Positions 1-12,065 of a stretch of 64,000 nt of DNA are shown here, piece after piece. This DNA comes from Trematomus loennbergii. Lineage: Eukaryota; Chordata; Actinopteri; Perciformes; Nototheniidae. The number at the start of each line of letters is the position of its first letter. The first letter of the stretch is position 1. The notes beneath the pieces were generated by a model. It had not been told where the DNA came from, did no database searches, and saw nothing but the letters and a program-made list of their open reading frames with translations. Both the position numbers and the translations under genes were made by a program. The stretch spans positions 23,580,403 through 23,644,402 of the forward strand of contig JAAOOA010000086.1 of NCBI GenBank assembly GCA_012861695.1, in the 5' to 3' direction.

Positions 1-3000
1 TAAAAAGTCGGCTGAAGAGAACCTCAGTGCTCGTCCGAGACAATTGACAGTAAATACAAAAACAAAAAACCACATGACAGGGCTCCAAATGCATGTTAAT
101 ATGTTAGAAGTCGTAACTTTATTACAGGACAAAGTAAACTAAATTTGACTTTTTGGGTAATGTTAGTCACTTTCATTTGCATTGATGAACAATACAAAAC
201 ACTTATAAATCATGAATAATGCAACAAGATTGTCATTAAGTCCCATATTACACCCACCCAGGTGTTCACTTATTTCGGCTGATTAGACCTCTTCTCAGGA
301 TTGTGTGGGCGTGTGTAGCCGAGCTTGATTGTCCTTCACTCTCCTCGCTGTTTTGTTGCAATTGGGGTTGAGCTATTTTTAACTGTGTTGCAGTGAAATA
401 GCATAAGCAAGTTGTTTATGTACTATTTGATTGGAACCCTTTCAGATATTTTCTCATACATGGGCAAAGTAAATATGATCGACTTGCATATTCCCTTTGA
501 CGATATGACGGCAGATTCTCAGCACAGTGACCAGCACCGAAATATGATGAGAATATTGTGCTTAACCCAAAAAGACATTCAAAAAATGATCCATCAAGAT
601 CACTTATGTAATGTTTCAGCTGTAACATCTCTATATCGTCTTGCTAATGAGATCTGTGCCAGCGGAGAGAGGAAAACGGGCTTTAAAGTACAAAGAAGAA
701 CAATCTACTGTCTTTCTGTTTCATCTTTTAAAAACACATTTCTAACTTTATGTTATAATGTTGATGGAAAGTTGTGGGTGAATTATCCAAGCTTGTATTT
801 GATATACCTCATTTGGTAGAGTCTGTCATGTTTCCCACTGGGTTAGTGCAGCTCTCTTTTTCTTAACATTCATGGAATAACCCACTCATACAATGAAGTA
901 GTGTATCCTTCCTCATTACCATACAGAAACTTGTAAACTTTAAATAAAGTACAATGACTCCAAAAGTAAACTTTGACAACCCCTGGATAGTGTCTGAATA
1001 TGTGGCATACTATTGAGCTTGCTTCAGAGTATGAAAGAAAATCATTTTGGATGATACATGTTCCACAGTAACAATCTACAGACGTGCATTTAACGCACTT
1101 TAGGTGCAGGGACCAACCACACATACCCCATAATGTACTCTGTACGCTGTCTTCTTTATGAACTTACCAATGAGCATCCTGCCACATTATTTACTTTGTT
1201 TACAGAAATACAATTACAGAAAGACGGAAGAAACTCATAAACAGCGAATATTGATAGCAAGCATCAGAAAAGGCGAGTGTCATTATTGATTGTTAAGATG
1301 TGGGTGTTGTTGTGCGCAATAACAATCGAAGTTGCATATGTGTGTGTACGTGTGTGTGTGAGTCTCATTAGGATGTGTGGGATGCAGAACAGCAGACAGA
1401 CATTGTGACTAACAACCATGGGCACTCCTAATCAGGGCTTCGCTCACTCCTCAGCAGCATAAGGTCACCTGTGATTGATTCAAATGAGAGGAAGCATTAT
1501 GCCATTCCTTGCATGTCTTTAAAGCCTACACGTCTGAGTGAGTGTTAGTATTATTGGGTGTATGAATTGCTATGGAGTGTATGTACGACAATAACACATC
1601 ATTACATGTTCAGTGTTTCATAGCCTTTGAGAGTGCAGCTGCACAGAGGATGAGTGAGAACGAGTGTTCGAGAACATCTTAAAATGTGTGGGTTTGCTTC
1701 TGAATCAATACGTCCTTCAATTCATAATGTGAACCGCTGTTGTTGCTGTGACTTTTATTACTTGTGTTTATCCACAGCTGCAGTTTAAAGCAGTTCATCC
1801 ACTGCTTTCAAGATTTAAGTTTAATAATGAGGGTTTAACAATTCAAAGCTGAGCAACTTTGAGGCAAACCTCTGTTTTATTACCATAATCCTGCACACTT
1901 TAAGCCATTTCAATTGGATTCTTCTTCTGCATGCATGGAAGGTTTATACAAGTGTCTTTCAAAATTAGAAAATGTGTCATAAGCCTGGAAGATCACTCGC
2001 AAAGCCTTCAATGTTTTCTTTATATTGTCAATAAGAGATTAGCACCCTCAGTATTTTAATGATATCACATTTGACAGTTTTGATTGTAACTGTGTGCTTT
2101 GGGAGATTAGCTATATGCTCCTTACAAAACCCAGAGGAAAATAATGTTTGCGAAAGCGGACTCCAAAAAGCGGGATCGAAATTCAAATCCAGAATTTATT
2201 TTTCATCATAAGGTTTTAAAACGAATCCTCCCAAGTAAGCCTTTTGTCAAATTGCACATACACACATTGAAAAAGCATCATCCATATGCCATCCATATGC
2301 CATTTAAATGACAGCAATTTGAAGATGATCCCTATGACAAGCCTGAACAGCAGCGTCTTGTGCTTGAAGGAATTCCAAAAGGCAGTTTCAGAACAGTACA
2401 AACATAATCATGGAATCATCTACTTCTCAGGTTATTAAAAAGCTTCCTCTTGAAGGTCTATCTACATTTATTTTCCCAAAGGTACATTCAAGAGTCTCTC
2501 ATATAATTAAAATAAAATTTCAAACCTTTTGCAAGCACCATTGTGCTTAATTTACAGTGAGAGATGGGGCAGTTTGTCTGAATAATGTAATAACAAACTG
2601 CTGTTATGGACAACAGTTTTCATTATTCCAACTCAATTCTGTGAAATCATGTTGCGCAGACCACTCTTAATACTGTAATTCCCATAAACCCCTGCTGCCA
2701 AATGAAAAAACAGTCAGAATACTCATGGTGAGTGGCAGTTAACTTCCTCCTGATGTTTTTATTAACCCAGGCTTGTACCTTTGACTTTTATCACCCAATA
2801 ACCAGCCATTTTCTCACACAGTGGTTAATCTTCTGGGCTGATTCTTTATCTGGCAAAGTTTCATTACAATCCAAGTGGTGGAGGTGGTCCAGCTATGAGT
2901 CACCTCACATTGTCTACGGAGAAAATGAATAGAGCTTTCACTTACAGAACCGCTCGGCAGCTCCATTAACAATAACGTCTGCATTTCTTTGACTTGATTC

Positions 3001-3023
3001 GTGCTTGTTGGGAAAATACTGAA
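1..3023. other. Non-coding stretch, no gene or repeat recognised
   Basis: All open frames here are short and AT-driven (the longest, at 412-819, is 135 codons), with no recognisable domain and no convincing splice-site context. A short imperfect TG run lies near 1330-1360. The sequence around 1376-1530 is less repetitive than its surroundings, but I see no specific function. Confidence 0.5.
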
Positions 3024-4007
3024 TGTTCCTTCTATATCAGAGTAGCACATGATAACAGAGGCCCTACGTAGCTGTGTACGTAGCCGGATGTATGACTACA
3101 TGGATGACGCTCATGAGACACTGTGTTGAAGTTATGATAGCTATGTTCCTAAGATTGGCATGATGACACAGCCCCTAGAGAGATAGCATATGACTGTCAT
3201 GTGTATTGCTTACGCAGGCCTTAGCTAATCTTAACTAATGTCAGAATACTGCTTTGAACCAGTAATATTCCATTTTGTTGACTGTAACACCCTCTCGTAT
3301 ATAAGCATATCAAGGACGCAGCTCTGTGTGTGATGACTACTTCCATTCTGGCAAGGATAATAAATACATGTGTCCTGATATTGAAGGCCAAGCCGGTGAC
3401 GAGTGATATTTTTCGGTAACACTTTATTTTGATAGTCCATAGTTAACACTCTATAAGTCATCAGTTGACATTCAACAACACTGTTTCAACAGACAAGTAA
3501 CATGCATTTAACTAACTGCCAGTAGAATATAAGGTACATCTCAAGTGATGATTTATAGATTGTACAAAAAGTGTCTGTTGACTGTCAACATGTTTTTTGC
3601 AACAGGTTATTATCAACCTTACTATCTGTAGATTGTGTCAACATGTTCAAAATTGACAATTAACTACTCAAATCAATCTGTCAGTTGAAAGTCAACAGGG
3701 TCATGTCGACTATCTGTTGATAATCTGTTGAGAGTCAAGATGTCAACTAAAGATTACATTACTAAGTCATTAACCATTAGTTGTTGATCATCAACTAATG
3801 CTTAATGTAATAGTCAACTGAACTTTAGTTGCTTATCTGTTGATCGTCAACTCATGCTTAGTTACTTGTCGGTTTGAACGGTGCTGTTGAATGTCAACTG
3901 ATACATGTCAACTGATGCACTGTTGACATGCTACTAAATGTCAACTGATGACTTATAGAGTGTTAACTATGGACTATCAAAATAAAGTGTTACCTATTTT
4001 TCTAACA
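3024..4007 (+). mobile_element. Solo-LTR-like repeat, copy 1, interrupted by a 580-bp insertion
   Basis: About 396 bp of this repeat (once the insertion and its duplicated target are removed) align over their whole length with the reverse complement of 48736-49139. The repeat begins TGTTC and ends TAACA. It carries a TATA-like GTATATAAGC near 3297-3306 and an AATAAA about 50-60 bp further on, the promoter/poly(A) arrangement expected of a retroelement LTR. No internal retroelement region or second LTR adjoins it. I could not find a 5-bp target duplication, so the exact ends are tentative. Family not identified. Confidence 0.55.
3415..3994. mobile_element. 580-bp non-autonomous DNA transposon, 58-bp perfect TIRs, 8-bp TSD
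   Basis: The element starts GGTAACACTTTATTTTGATA and ends with its exact reverse complement; the inverted repeats match for 58 bp without mismatch. It is flanked by TATTTTTC at 3407-3414 and again at 3995-4002. The related LTR copy at 48.7 kb has no insertion at this site, so the event can be read directly. There is no coding capacity. The interior is largely GTTGA and TCAAC half-sites in alternating orientation. An 8-bp duplication fits hAT, P or Merlin superfamilies; the termini alone do not settle which. Confidence 0.85.
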
Positions 4008-5787
4008 GTGCTGCTGAGTTAAGAGTTTTCATGTCAATTTTTATCATTGAATTTAATGAACAAAGCCAAAACAGACGATGGGATACACACAAATGCACAC
4101 ACAGGTGGATTAGTGTGGCCTCGCAGTCGTCAATATGCATCACAATCACACACAAGAGAGCTGGCAGGAATGTGGGATCAACCTAGACATGCGTAGAAGA
4201 GGACATCTCTACATCAGATGGCACCTCTCTTGATCCAGAGGGATTTGTAGTTTGGTTTGGTACTGACCTTGGTTAAGGCTAGCAAAAGTCCTGTCATTCA
4301 TAATACATCTTCCCTTTGTAGATCCAAACAAGAAAATAGCTTGACATAGTCCTCAAATATATAGATACACAAAGAACATTTCTAAAGTGTTCTCCCTCCA
4401 CATCTCTTCCCATTGGCTGTGTTATATTTGTGTTCTCCCGAGTACAAGACAACCAAATATTTTCAAGGCTTAATCCATAACAGGATACAGCAGTTTTAAC
4501 AGAAAACGTTTACCAAACCCGATACTTTTGTAGGGGATTTATCTTTGTGAACGGACGGGCAACTGTTGTGTAGCGCTGTGGGGCTGAGACAGACTCAAAG
4601 TCTCAGGATGAAAAAGATCGCAATCAAGGCCGGTTGAGTCAATAAATGTGTCTGAATTTAGACACCAGGTCAATATTGGAGTTTATTCCACAAAAGTGGT
4701 ACATCCGGAGATATAAATTGTAGAGATCACAGTGAGCTTGTAGCAGCACAGTTATGACTAAACCTGATACCCCAATATGTGTAAGGAACAAAAATAGAAC
4801 AAGTAGCACATTTGGATTCTCAAATATGTGAGAGGTTGTGAGTTATCCCCACATGAGCTATTTAGAAATAACCCTGGCTGAGTAACACAAATATGAACAC
4901 CATACAAGGGTTAACATCCCGATAGCAATGAATACATTAAATGCTTTGACAATAAATATATACAAATATTTCATCTGTGGAAGCCGTGGCGCTGTAAAAA
5001 GCCTCGGCCCGCGGCAGATAACTTGATGGCCTACCTGCCTGTCAGCCTTCCATCTCGTGCACAAACTTATCTTGTGCCCTCATTGGTCATGTGCACGTTC
5101 GTGTGTGTTGGAGGAGGGGCTCTGTAAGGAAGTCTGAAGGAAGGGGCAGATTTTTTACGGTTGTGTACTTTCAAATTCTAGCGCACTCGAGCTGGTTTCT
5201 CCATTCTTACCTACCCTACCTTTAATGCAGAGTTTTATTGGTGTTTTTTGGAGCTCTCTACAGTATGTCTCTGCATGCTAGATAATTGCAGATCCTACAA
5301 CCTTTTCGATGTAGCAGATTGAAGTCTAAATGAAGCTCTGACCTTCAATTTGCTCTCTCTTCATCAGTGGCTTGATTTCCTGAAGGTTCCTCTCCTTTCT
5401 CGCTTTATTTTCCTCCTCACTTTGTTAATCAAAGCCACTGTCTCTTTGTTCTCACCTCACACCACATGCTTCATTACTGTGTTTGATGAGATGTGTCCAC
5501 AGTCTCCTGGGTGTTTGATCTTTGTGATTTCAGTCGAAACACACAACAACACCAAGCCCAATTATTATCAAACTATATATTTGTCTACTTTGTATTCATA
5601 CCCTATAATGTAATATTTCATTATTTTAACTATTCTTCAAGAGCAAACCACTTCATCCATACTTCTGGAGGTTTTATAACACAAACATGAGGGGCACAAA
5701 GAACAGCTTTGCAAATGCATTTGAGTTAATCACTCGACACACACTTGTAGAGCAAACAAAAATACACCAAAACACAACGAGCAGCGG
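4008..5787. other. Non-coding stretch, nothing recognised
   Basis: There is no repeat I can place and no credible exon. The overlapping short open frames at 5350-5690 are in a pyrimidine-rich tract and have no recognisable protein features. Confidence 0.45.
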
Positions 5788-6165
5788 GTGTCCATAAAGC
5801 CTCTCTCAGACGAATGCCTCATTTCTCAGTTTAGTCTTGTTATTATGAAGGGATTGCATAACAAGGTCTCTAATAGACTCTCATATAAGCTCCATGGAAG
5901 AGAAAAACACTGTACAAAAGCCCGGGCAGATCAAATGCCCTGTATTCTCATTTTGCTCTTGACAGTCAATTGGAGCCATTTGAAAATGAGGCGATTTCAT
6001 CTGAACCTCATTTCACATTGCATTCAAAGCCATTGTGCTTTAATGAGCTTTAAATATGGCTTTCCAGTCCATTTGCCGTTGGCCCCGATGAAAAATTGTG
6101 ACTTTCAAACTCTGGCTGTGTGTGTTGTTACTTATCTGCCAAAAAACACACCAATCTGTTTCTAA
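5788..6165. other. Low-repeat sequence, candidate conserved non-coding element
   Basis: This block lacks transposon or microsatellite character and is rich in homeodomain-type and CCATTTG/CAAATG motifs. A 125-codon frame runs through it, but the translation shows no domain and codon use looks random. Calling it a conserved element is inference from texture only; nothing in a single sequence proves conservation. Confidence 0.25.
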
Positions 6166-6299
6166 CTAAACATTTGGACCAACCCTGTGTCTTTGGGTGA
6201 CCATATGGACGCCATGGCAAGAGGCGAAGAAAAGAGGAGAGAACAGCAAGGAAACAGCTCATTATTACGGCTAATGCTCTTGAGTCACTTATCACTAAG

Positions 6300-6600
6300 T
6301 AGCAGCACAGGTGCAGGCGAGCCATTATAAAACAGTTGCAGAGTGTGTTGGGATAATGAACGCGCCCCTTCAGACCCCGTTTGCTTTCTGGGGCGATGGA
6401 AACACCTGCAAAGGCAATTACAGACAAGTAGAAACAATGCACAAGATTCAAGAGCGTTCACAGCGCGGTTTCTAATTAAACTGTAGGGCAGAGGGATTGA
6501 GGAAAAATCCCCATCAAATGGTGTTATTGGACAAACAAAACAAGGACAAATCGCCTGGAGCAGTCGGATGAGAAGCCGACTAACGCCCACTTCAGGGAAT
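6300..6600. other. Low-repeat sequence, candidate regulatory block
   Basis: This is a moderately GC-balanced block with several short inverted motifs and a TCTAATTAAA homeodomain-type site near 6470. Overlapping minus-strand open frames (107 and 101 codons) show no recognisable protein. The function is unproven. Confidence 0.2.
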
Positions 6601-6772
6601 GATCATGAAACAAACACATTTTGAGGGTATACATGCTGCTTTCTGTTCATGTGCTCAATGCTGTGCTGTTATCTCAGAGCTTTGATTGTGCCTTTCTGAA
6701 TGTACCTGCATACAATGTACTGCGGAATTATTCTCAAGAATGAAGTCAAAATGTACTGATGTTTAGCACAAC

Positions 6773-7562
6773 CAGAGGTGGGAGGAGTACTCAGATCTTG
6801 TACTTGAGTAGAAGTAGAAATGTCAGAGTGTAGGAATACTCCTGCATTCAAAATGTTAAAGTACAAAAGTATTAGCATAAAAAATTATTGTGGACCTATC
6901 ATGCTATATTTGAATAATATAGTGTAGGACCATACCTATATAAGGCATATTTATACTTTTTTTTTTCAAAATACCAAACAGATCATGCATTTTAGCCATG
7001 CCTCATTTCGCTCAATTTGAAAAATGTTAGCTCTGTTTTTGCAAGGGTTGATTATGTGAGCAACAGCACCATCTAGAGGCCTGGCATATGTACTACAGCG
7101 TCTCCAGCGCTTTCGAACGGCAATGGCCGTGGCTGTCTCCTCCTGATTGGTGGAGTTGGCCCAATAGTCGTAGCGCCACCGTCCTGACGTCAGGACAGTG
7201 TTCAAATCTGGATCAGTTTTTATCAGATCCGTTGCAGCCCCTTTTTTTAGAGATTTGGGTATGGAGGAAAATAGAGAGGGTTGTGTTTTCTGACACTTGG
7301 TGAGTTCCCTGGAACACCGGGGACACATATTCATGTATAAAGACGTACAAAAGTGCATTTTGCATGATAGGTCCCCTTTAAAGTACCGAAAGTAAAAGTA
7401 GTAGCTTGTGAATTTACTCCAGGTGTAACTAAAGTCTGATTTAAGTGTTGATTATATTTCACATCATTAATCCAAATCTGCAAAGTACAATTACACAATT
7501 TACTTCTGAATTGTAGTGGATTAGAAGTACAGTACTTGAGTAAATGTACTTTTACACCACTG
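6773..7562. mobile_element. hAT-type non-autonomous element, disrupted by a nested MITE
   Basis: The left end is CAGAGGTGGGAGGAGTACTC and the right end is the inverted form of CAGTGGTGTAAAAGTAC. Flanks are AGCACAAC (6765-6772) and TGCACAAC (7563-7570), an 8-bp target duplication with one mismatch. The subterminal sequence is full of GTACTT/AAGTAC and ACTTGAGTA motifs typical of fish hAT elements. The TTAA-type MITE at about 6887-7382 lies inside, so it inserted later. A relative without that insertion is at 54611-55219. Confidence 0.8.
6887..7382 (-). mobile_element. TTAA-targeted MITE, copy 1 (reverse orientation)
   Basis: This is the reverse complement of the element at 58262-58720, nearly identical over long runs. 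The right end reads GCATGATAGGTCCCCTTTAA and the left end GTGGACCTATCATGC, forming inverted repeats at a TTAA-like site; the left TTAA is decayed. A 130-codon minus-strand frame and a 71-codon plus-strand frame inside it recur in the other copy because the DNA is repetitive, not because they encode protein. The TTAA target and AGG-type end suggest a Kolobok- or piggyBac-type mobiliser. Confidence 0.75.
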
Positions 7563-7570
7563 TGCACAAC

Positions 7571-8455
7571 TAATGCAGGTCAGAATGAAATGTATGTGAG
7601 TTTATTTACGGAACATTCTGGCTTTATATGATCTGGGTATTGTCAGTTAAGAACTGTGAAATTAGCAGTCAGAAAATCATACAGGTTTCAAAAGAATAGT
7701 TTAAAACTTTGGAAACACGATCATTTGCTTTAATTGCAGAGAATTGGATATGAAAACTGATATCACAGTATTGCAGCATACATGAAAATATGCTGAACAA
7801 AACATTTTTAGACGACCAAAATGTTATACTTAACTTTGATTAAGTGAAATCACACTGTAAAGGGATAAAGTTGCAAGACAAAAAAACTCACACCAACACC
7901 TTAGTATCATCATGTCAATCACAAGGTACTCCCGCCCTAAAGCATACTCTGCTTTATTGTCTATTTTAGTTTAAGTGGAATGTTAGCTCACAAAATTAAT
8001 ACCATACAGTTTTGAAAAAGACTTGAAACTAGCAATTAAGACCTATGTTGGAAATAACAGAACTTAACTTGTGTTTCTCTACCTCTATGTGTGTGATGCT
8101 GTACCTTAAAGCATAAGCACATGGGGGAGTGCCCCATGTTATGCCGACGTGCATTTAACCAACACTTACTAAAGATATTTCAGAACCGGAGGGTGCTGCT
8201 TGGTTTTGTTTTTTGTGAATTTCAGACCCTTTGCGTACCTTGCCTGATTCCCTACAAAAAAGACGGCAAAATACAAAATATGAGAAGTATTTTTTCATTT
8301 AGTAAACCTAGCAGCAACTCTTTGTGTGTGAGTCTTTGTTTGATTGTAGCGACCATCTCCTCTCAGCCCAGTGTGTGCAGACAGCCGAGCACCTGAAGAG
8401 CAGCGGGTGATTACCGGCCTTAATGGGCTTAACAAGCATGACAACGGGAGGTCTG
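7571..8455. other. Non-coding stretch, nothing recognised
   Basis: AT-rich sequence between the hAT element and a purine tract. The 91-codon open frame at 8121-8396 has no recognisable features. Confidence 0.45.
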
Positions 8456-8606
8456 CTGTCCGTCAATCAGAGGTGAGGAGGTGAGAGGAGAGCACACGCC
8501 ATTAGAGACAGAGAGAGAAAGTGCAAAGAGAGGTGAAAGGAAGAAGGGGATTAAGAAAGAAGAGAGGGAAAAAAAGGAAGGGGATGAGGTGAAATGAAGG
8601 AAACTT
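8456..8606. repeat. Purine-rich tract (GA/GGA/AAG)
   Basis: About 150 bp in which the plus strand is overwhelmingly A and G, with irregular GAGAGG and GGAAG motifs and no fixed period. The minus-strand Ser/Phe-rich 66-codon frame is a by-product of this composition. Confidence 0.7.
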
Positions 8607-9660
8607 GTGAAATGAAGTGTCCAGTTCATTTAAAGCTCTTTAAGTCTGCTCAAGGTGACATTTCAAAACATACAGTCTTTTTTGTTCAATAATTCCCACT
8701 TAAACACTTCAATGTCTTAAAGCTCTTTTACATAATATCTATAACCACTTCACCTAATTTTATTGTGTTTCCCGGTGCTACACTGAGGCAAGTTCAGATT
8801 AACAGATCTGTAATGCAGCACTTCAGCCATCCTGCTGCATTCATCAGAGCCAGAGCCTCTCCAGATCTATTTGTCATCCTAGCTGTTAGTATTTGTCATC
8901 CTAGCTGTTAGGAGTGGCAGCAAACCAGCTCGTAAGAAACTAACGGCACTATGAGTCTGCTCTTGTTGATATGTTTCATACAGAGAATCCTGATCCTTTC
9001 ATAGATAGCCTCGATACTTAGAGGACATGACGGACTAAATTAATTGCACATAAAACCGACCCTGAGCTAGCCAAAATAATAAAGCATACAACGTGCAGCT
9101 ATTATAATGCTAAGTCCAGTGGTTTATCTTTTACAGTTTGTATCATGGCTGTACGTAATGGCAGTATGGAAGTGTAAAACTGTATTATACTGTAGTCTGC
9201 AAAATATGTCTAATCTGAGAATGTTTCGATCACTTCAAAATGAAAAATTGACTATATTGCATATTACAATTAAAGAATGGACACAGCCACAACTAATATT
9301 TAAAAATATGAAAAAAGATATGTATTTCTCTTTGAACATCAAGTATTTACAGTTGATTACATCGAAAAACCCTTACAAACACAGAACTGGCACAATCTAC
9401 AGGTATACTTTGTGTTTCCAACAACATAAAGGTTATTTTCATCAATTTAGTTTGCCCCGCTACAAAGGTGATCAACATAAAACAACGTATGTCAGATGCA
9501 CTTTTTCTGTCAAAAACATGGATTATGACGGAGAAACCCCTAACCCTAAATGTAACCAAATAAAATCTGGCCTGATAAATTACTTATTTCATTGTATTTT
9601 GATGAGGGTGGTCCTAATTACATGTAATCAGTTACTACATAAGGATGTGTAAAGAGTGTA
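8607..9660. other. Non-coding stretch with a 22-bp tandem duplication
   Basis: The unit TATTTGTCATCCTAGCTGTT (plus AG) occurs twice head to tail at 8868-8889 and 8890-8911. The 181-codon frame at 9107-9652 is the second longest in the window. It is AT-rich, has no domain, starts without a recognisable context and is judged a chance frame. Nothing else is identified. Confidence 0.4.
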
Positions 9661-9661
9661 T

Positions 9662-9885
9662 GTTTCAAACCATATTTAAAGCCTGGACCCCAGCTGAAAA
9701 CTGAGAGCCCCCCAGTTCAATTTGTTCCAACAATGAGTCAGGCTGTACCCTCCCATGATGGGGTGTAATGATCCCATCTTCCAGCTCCACACCACATTTC
9801 CAGTCCAGATACACCACACTCTCATTTAGCTGAAGGAAATTCAGGATGGTGCTACGGACCATTTCCTGTCTACAGAAGCAGAAGA
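9662..9885 (-). CDS. Possible terminal exon of an unidentified host gene
   Basis: On the minus strand a strong pyrimidine tract followed by CTGTAGACAG (about 9863-9885) makes a good splice acceptor. It opens a frame of roughly 66 codons that runs to a stop near 9665. The translation is not low-complexity: it has a balanced composition with STILNFLQLNESVVYLDW early and LLEQIELGGSQFSAGV near the end, and it uses ordinary codons. I do not recognise the family. There is no obvious AATAAA just downstream on that strand, and no upstream partner exon was identified in the window. It could be a last exon of a gene transcribed right to left, a decayed copy, or chance. The acceptor plus protein-like composition is the only evidence. 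Confidence 0.3.
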
Positions 9886-9889
9886 ACAC

Positions 9890-11396
9890 TCTTACATTTA
9901 TTCATTGTGGTCATAACTAAATCTCATGCTGTATTGTGGTGAAGTAATATACATGGTTGAGGTGTTTCTGTGAAAACTGAACAAAACATCAGAACCTGAG
10001 GGTCACTGTAGTCTTCAATGCAAAAAATAATCATGATACATATATCCCAACACGTTTCTGGGTTTGCTCAGTTCTTTACAGAGTCATTGAATACAAGTAC
10101 GGTGTGTTAAGATGGTGTTTTTGTGTGAAGAGGAAATGGATGGATTATGTGCCTCAGTCTCAACACTGCAGTTCACAGAGCTTCAAATCAGCAGTGAGAT
10201 ATATTGGGTTTTGGCATCAAGGCCTAAGCATCACACTAATGGCATGTGAGCTAAATGGCACAGCTGAAAACAAAGAGTTATGAGGTTTATGAACAAACTT
10301 GCAAAGAATACTTTTACTTTTTCGTCCTTTTTTAATGCCTTTTTAGGGCTGGCAAAGTAAGGTTATGACAGTGGGTTCAGGATTGACTGAATATTACAAA
10401 ATGTTAATTACCATGACATTTTGAACATAATGTCATGTTCCCCCAACTCAGTTACACATCAAGATGTGTCATAGCAACGTTGATCCAAAGCGCAAAAAAT
10501 GGTTTGACTAAAAACGGCTCTGAAAGGGAGGGATACATTTATTTATCCCTCTATGCTTTTCTAATAGTCCAACCCTTTCCCCAGAAATTTTGACCAAAAC
10601 TATGACCAAATATCAACAACTATACAGCCCTTGCTAAGGTGGTGAAAATGGTAAACATACGGTACAATAAGTGAGCAAAAATAACACATAGCAGGAAAAA
10701 CCACTCATAACCTTTATATGACTTTCAAACAACCGTAACTTGTTTCTTTTTCTTTCTTTACGACTCAAACTACAAAACTTCATGATTACAAACAGATTGG
10801 TGTCGTTATCATTTGTGACTTCATCTAATTGAATTTAAACGATCAAGCATTGTTTGACAGTCATGATCGGCCTATTGGTAAATCTACTGGCTATAAACTC
10901 ACACAGTAAAAGCAACCTTCCATCTGTCCCGCCACAAAGAACTAGACTCTTATGGAGGAGACATTGTTGGAGAAACGTTATTTAAAGCATGCAGTAAACA
11001 GCAAGTCAAATAAAAAGAAGTAGCTTTTCCCAGTTGAAGGTCACATTCAATGAAAGGCCAGATAAAAAAGTTTTGACTTACAGTGTCGTTTCCACCTTGT
11101 CACCCCGCAGAAACAAAAGGTTAAGCATATAAAGTACCATAAATGCTGGCCATTGTTTAAAAATACATTAATTTAATCTGCGTTTTGTCCTTTCGTTCTG
11201 ATTAAAGGGAGCTCACCCTTTATGGGCACTCACATTATATCAGCTGCTCTCTGATCAGATCTCTCCCCTGTTAAGCTGCTGTTTAGTTCACATTCCCTAA
11301 TGAACTATTGTCCTGATGAAGCCATTGAACCCTGCAGATTAGATAGGGATTCTCGCAGTCTATTTTTCAGGTTGATTATTAATGTGTCTCTGTCTC
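9890..11396. other. Non-coding stretch, nothing recognised
   Basis: AT-rich sequence with no repeat family I can name. No open frame longer than about 60 codons has protein-like composition. Confidence 0.45.
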
Positions 11397-11547
<151 letters not shown>

Positions 11548-11789
11548 TGTTGCCATAATTCCCGGCAAGCTTCTGTTTCAAACCTGGGAGTCTCAAATGG
11601 GGCATTTTAGGTTTCTTTTACCATATTAGACACTTTCTCTTCAGTATGGTCTGTCAAATATTAGCACTTTCGTTTACGTTTTTGTAATATTACTGCAAGG
11701 AGAACCTTTTACTTTTGTATTAAGATTAAGGGGAAGTGAAATAAGTAACGAAAAATACTAAAAACCAGACAATAATGATACTTACAGTA
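11548..11789. other. Short non-coding spacer
   Basis: No recognisable feature between the GT array and the MITE fragment. Confidence 0.4.
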
Positions 11790-12065
11790 AGCTTCAACAT
11801 TTTAAAGTTCATATTTGTGTTTTGCACCTCTTTTCACCCTCTGTCTGAAACCAGAGCCCAGTCTGCTCTGATTGGTTAGCTGGCCGACTGTTGTGATTGG
11901 TCAACCGCTTAGATCATGCCCCTTAGCCTAAAAAGTACAATTTGTTGGAGCGCTAGCCAATAGGAGGGCATGAGTGTTACATAGTGATGTCACTGTTTAA
12001 GGCTGTGGCCGTTAAGCATTCGTAGACCATTAACATGTGTGCCACTTCCTGTTTTGAATTTAGAT
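11790..12065 (+). mobile_element. TTAA-type MITE family B, internally deleted copy
   Basis: From about 11824 it matches 25308 onwards almost exactly for some 65 bp (the CACCCTCTGTCTGAAACCAG block) and then more loosely through the GATTGGTCAACC and GGAGCGCTAGCCA motifs. It also matches parts of 30315-30800. The left end, TTTTAAAGTTCATATTTGTG, resembles the family terminus but much of the 5' part is missing. Non-coding. Confidence 0.7.

Noticed and set aside
6966..7358. 130-codon frame repeated at 58251-58646, which could suggest a conserved gene pair
   Set aside because: Both lie inside copies of one TTAA-flanked MITE; conservation is of the DNA element, including its non-coding ends.
9535..9550. 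Telomere-like CCCTAACCCTAAA
   Set aside because: Only two units; too short to indicate an interstitial telomere.
9107..9652. 181-codon open frame, second longest in the window
   Set aside because: AT-rich composition, no recognisable domain, no splice or promoter context; consistent with a chance frame in AT-rich DNA.
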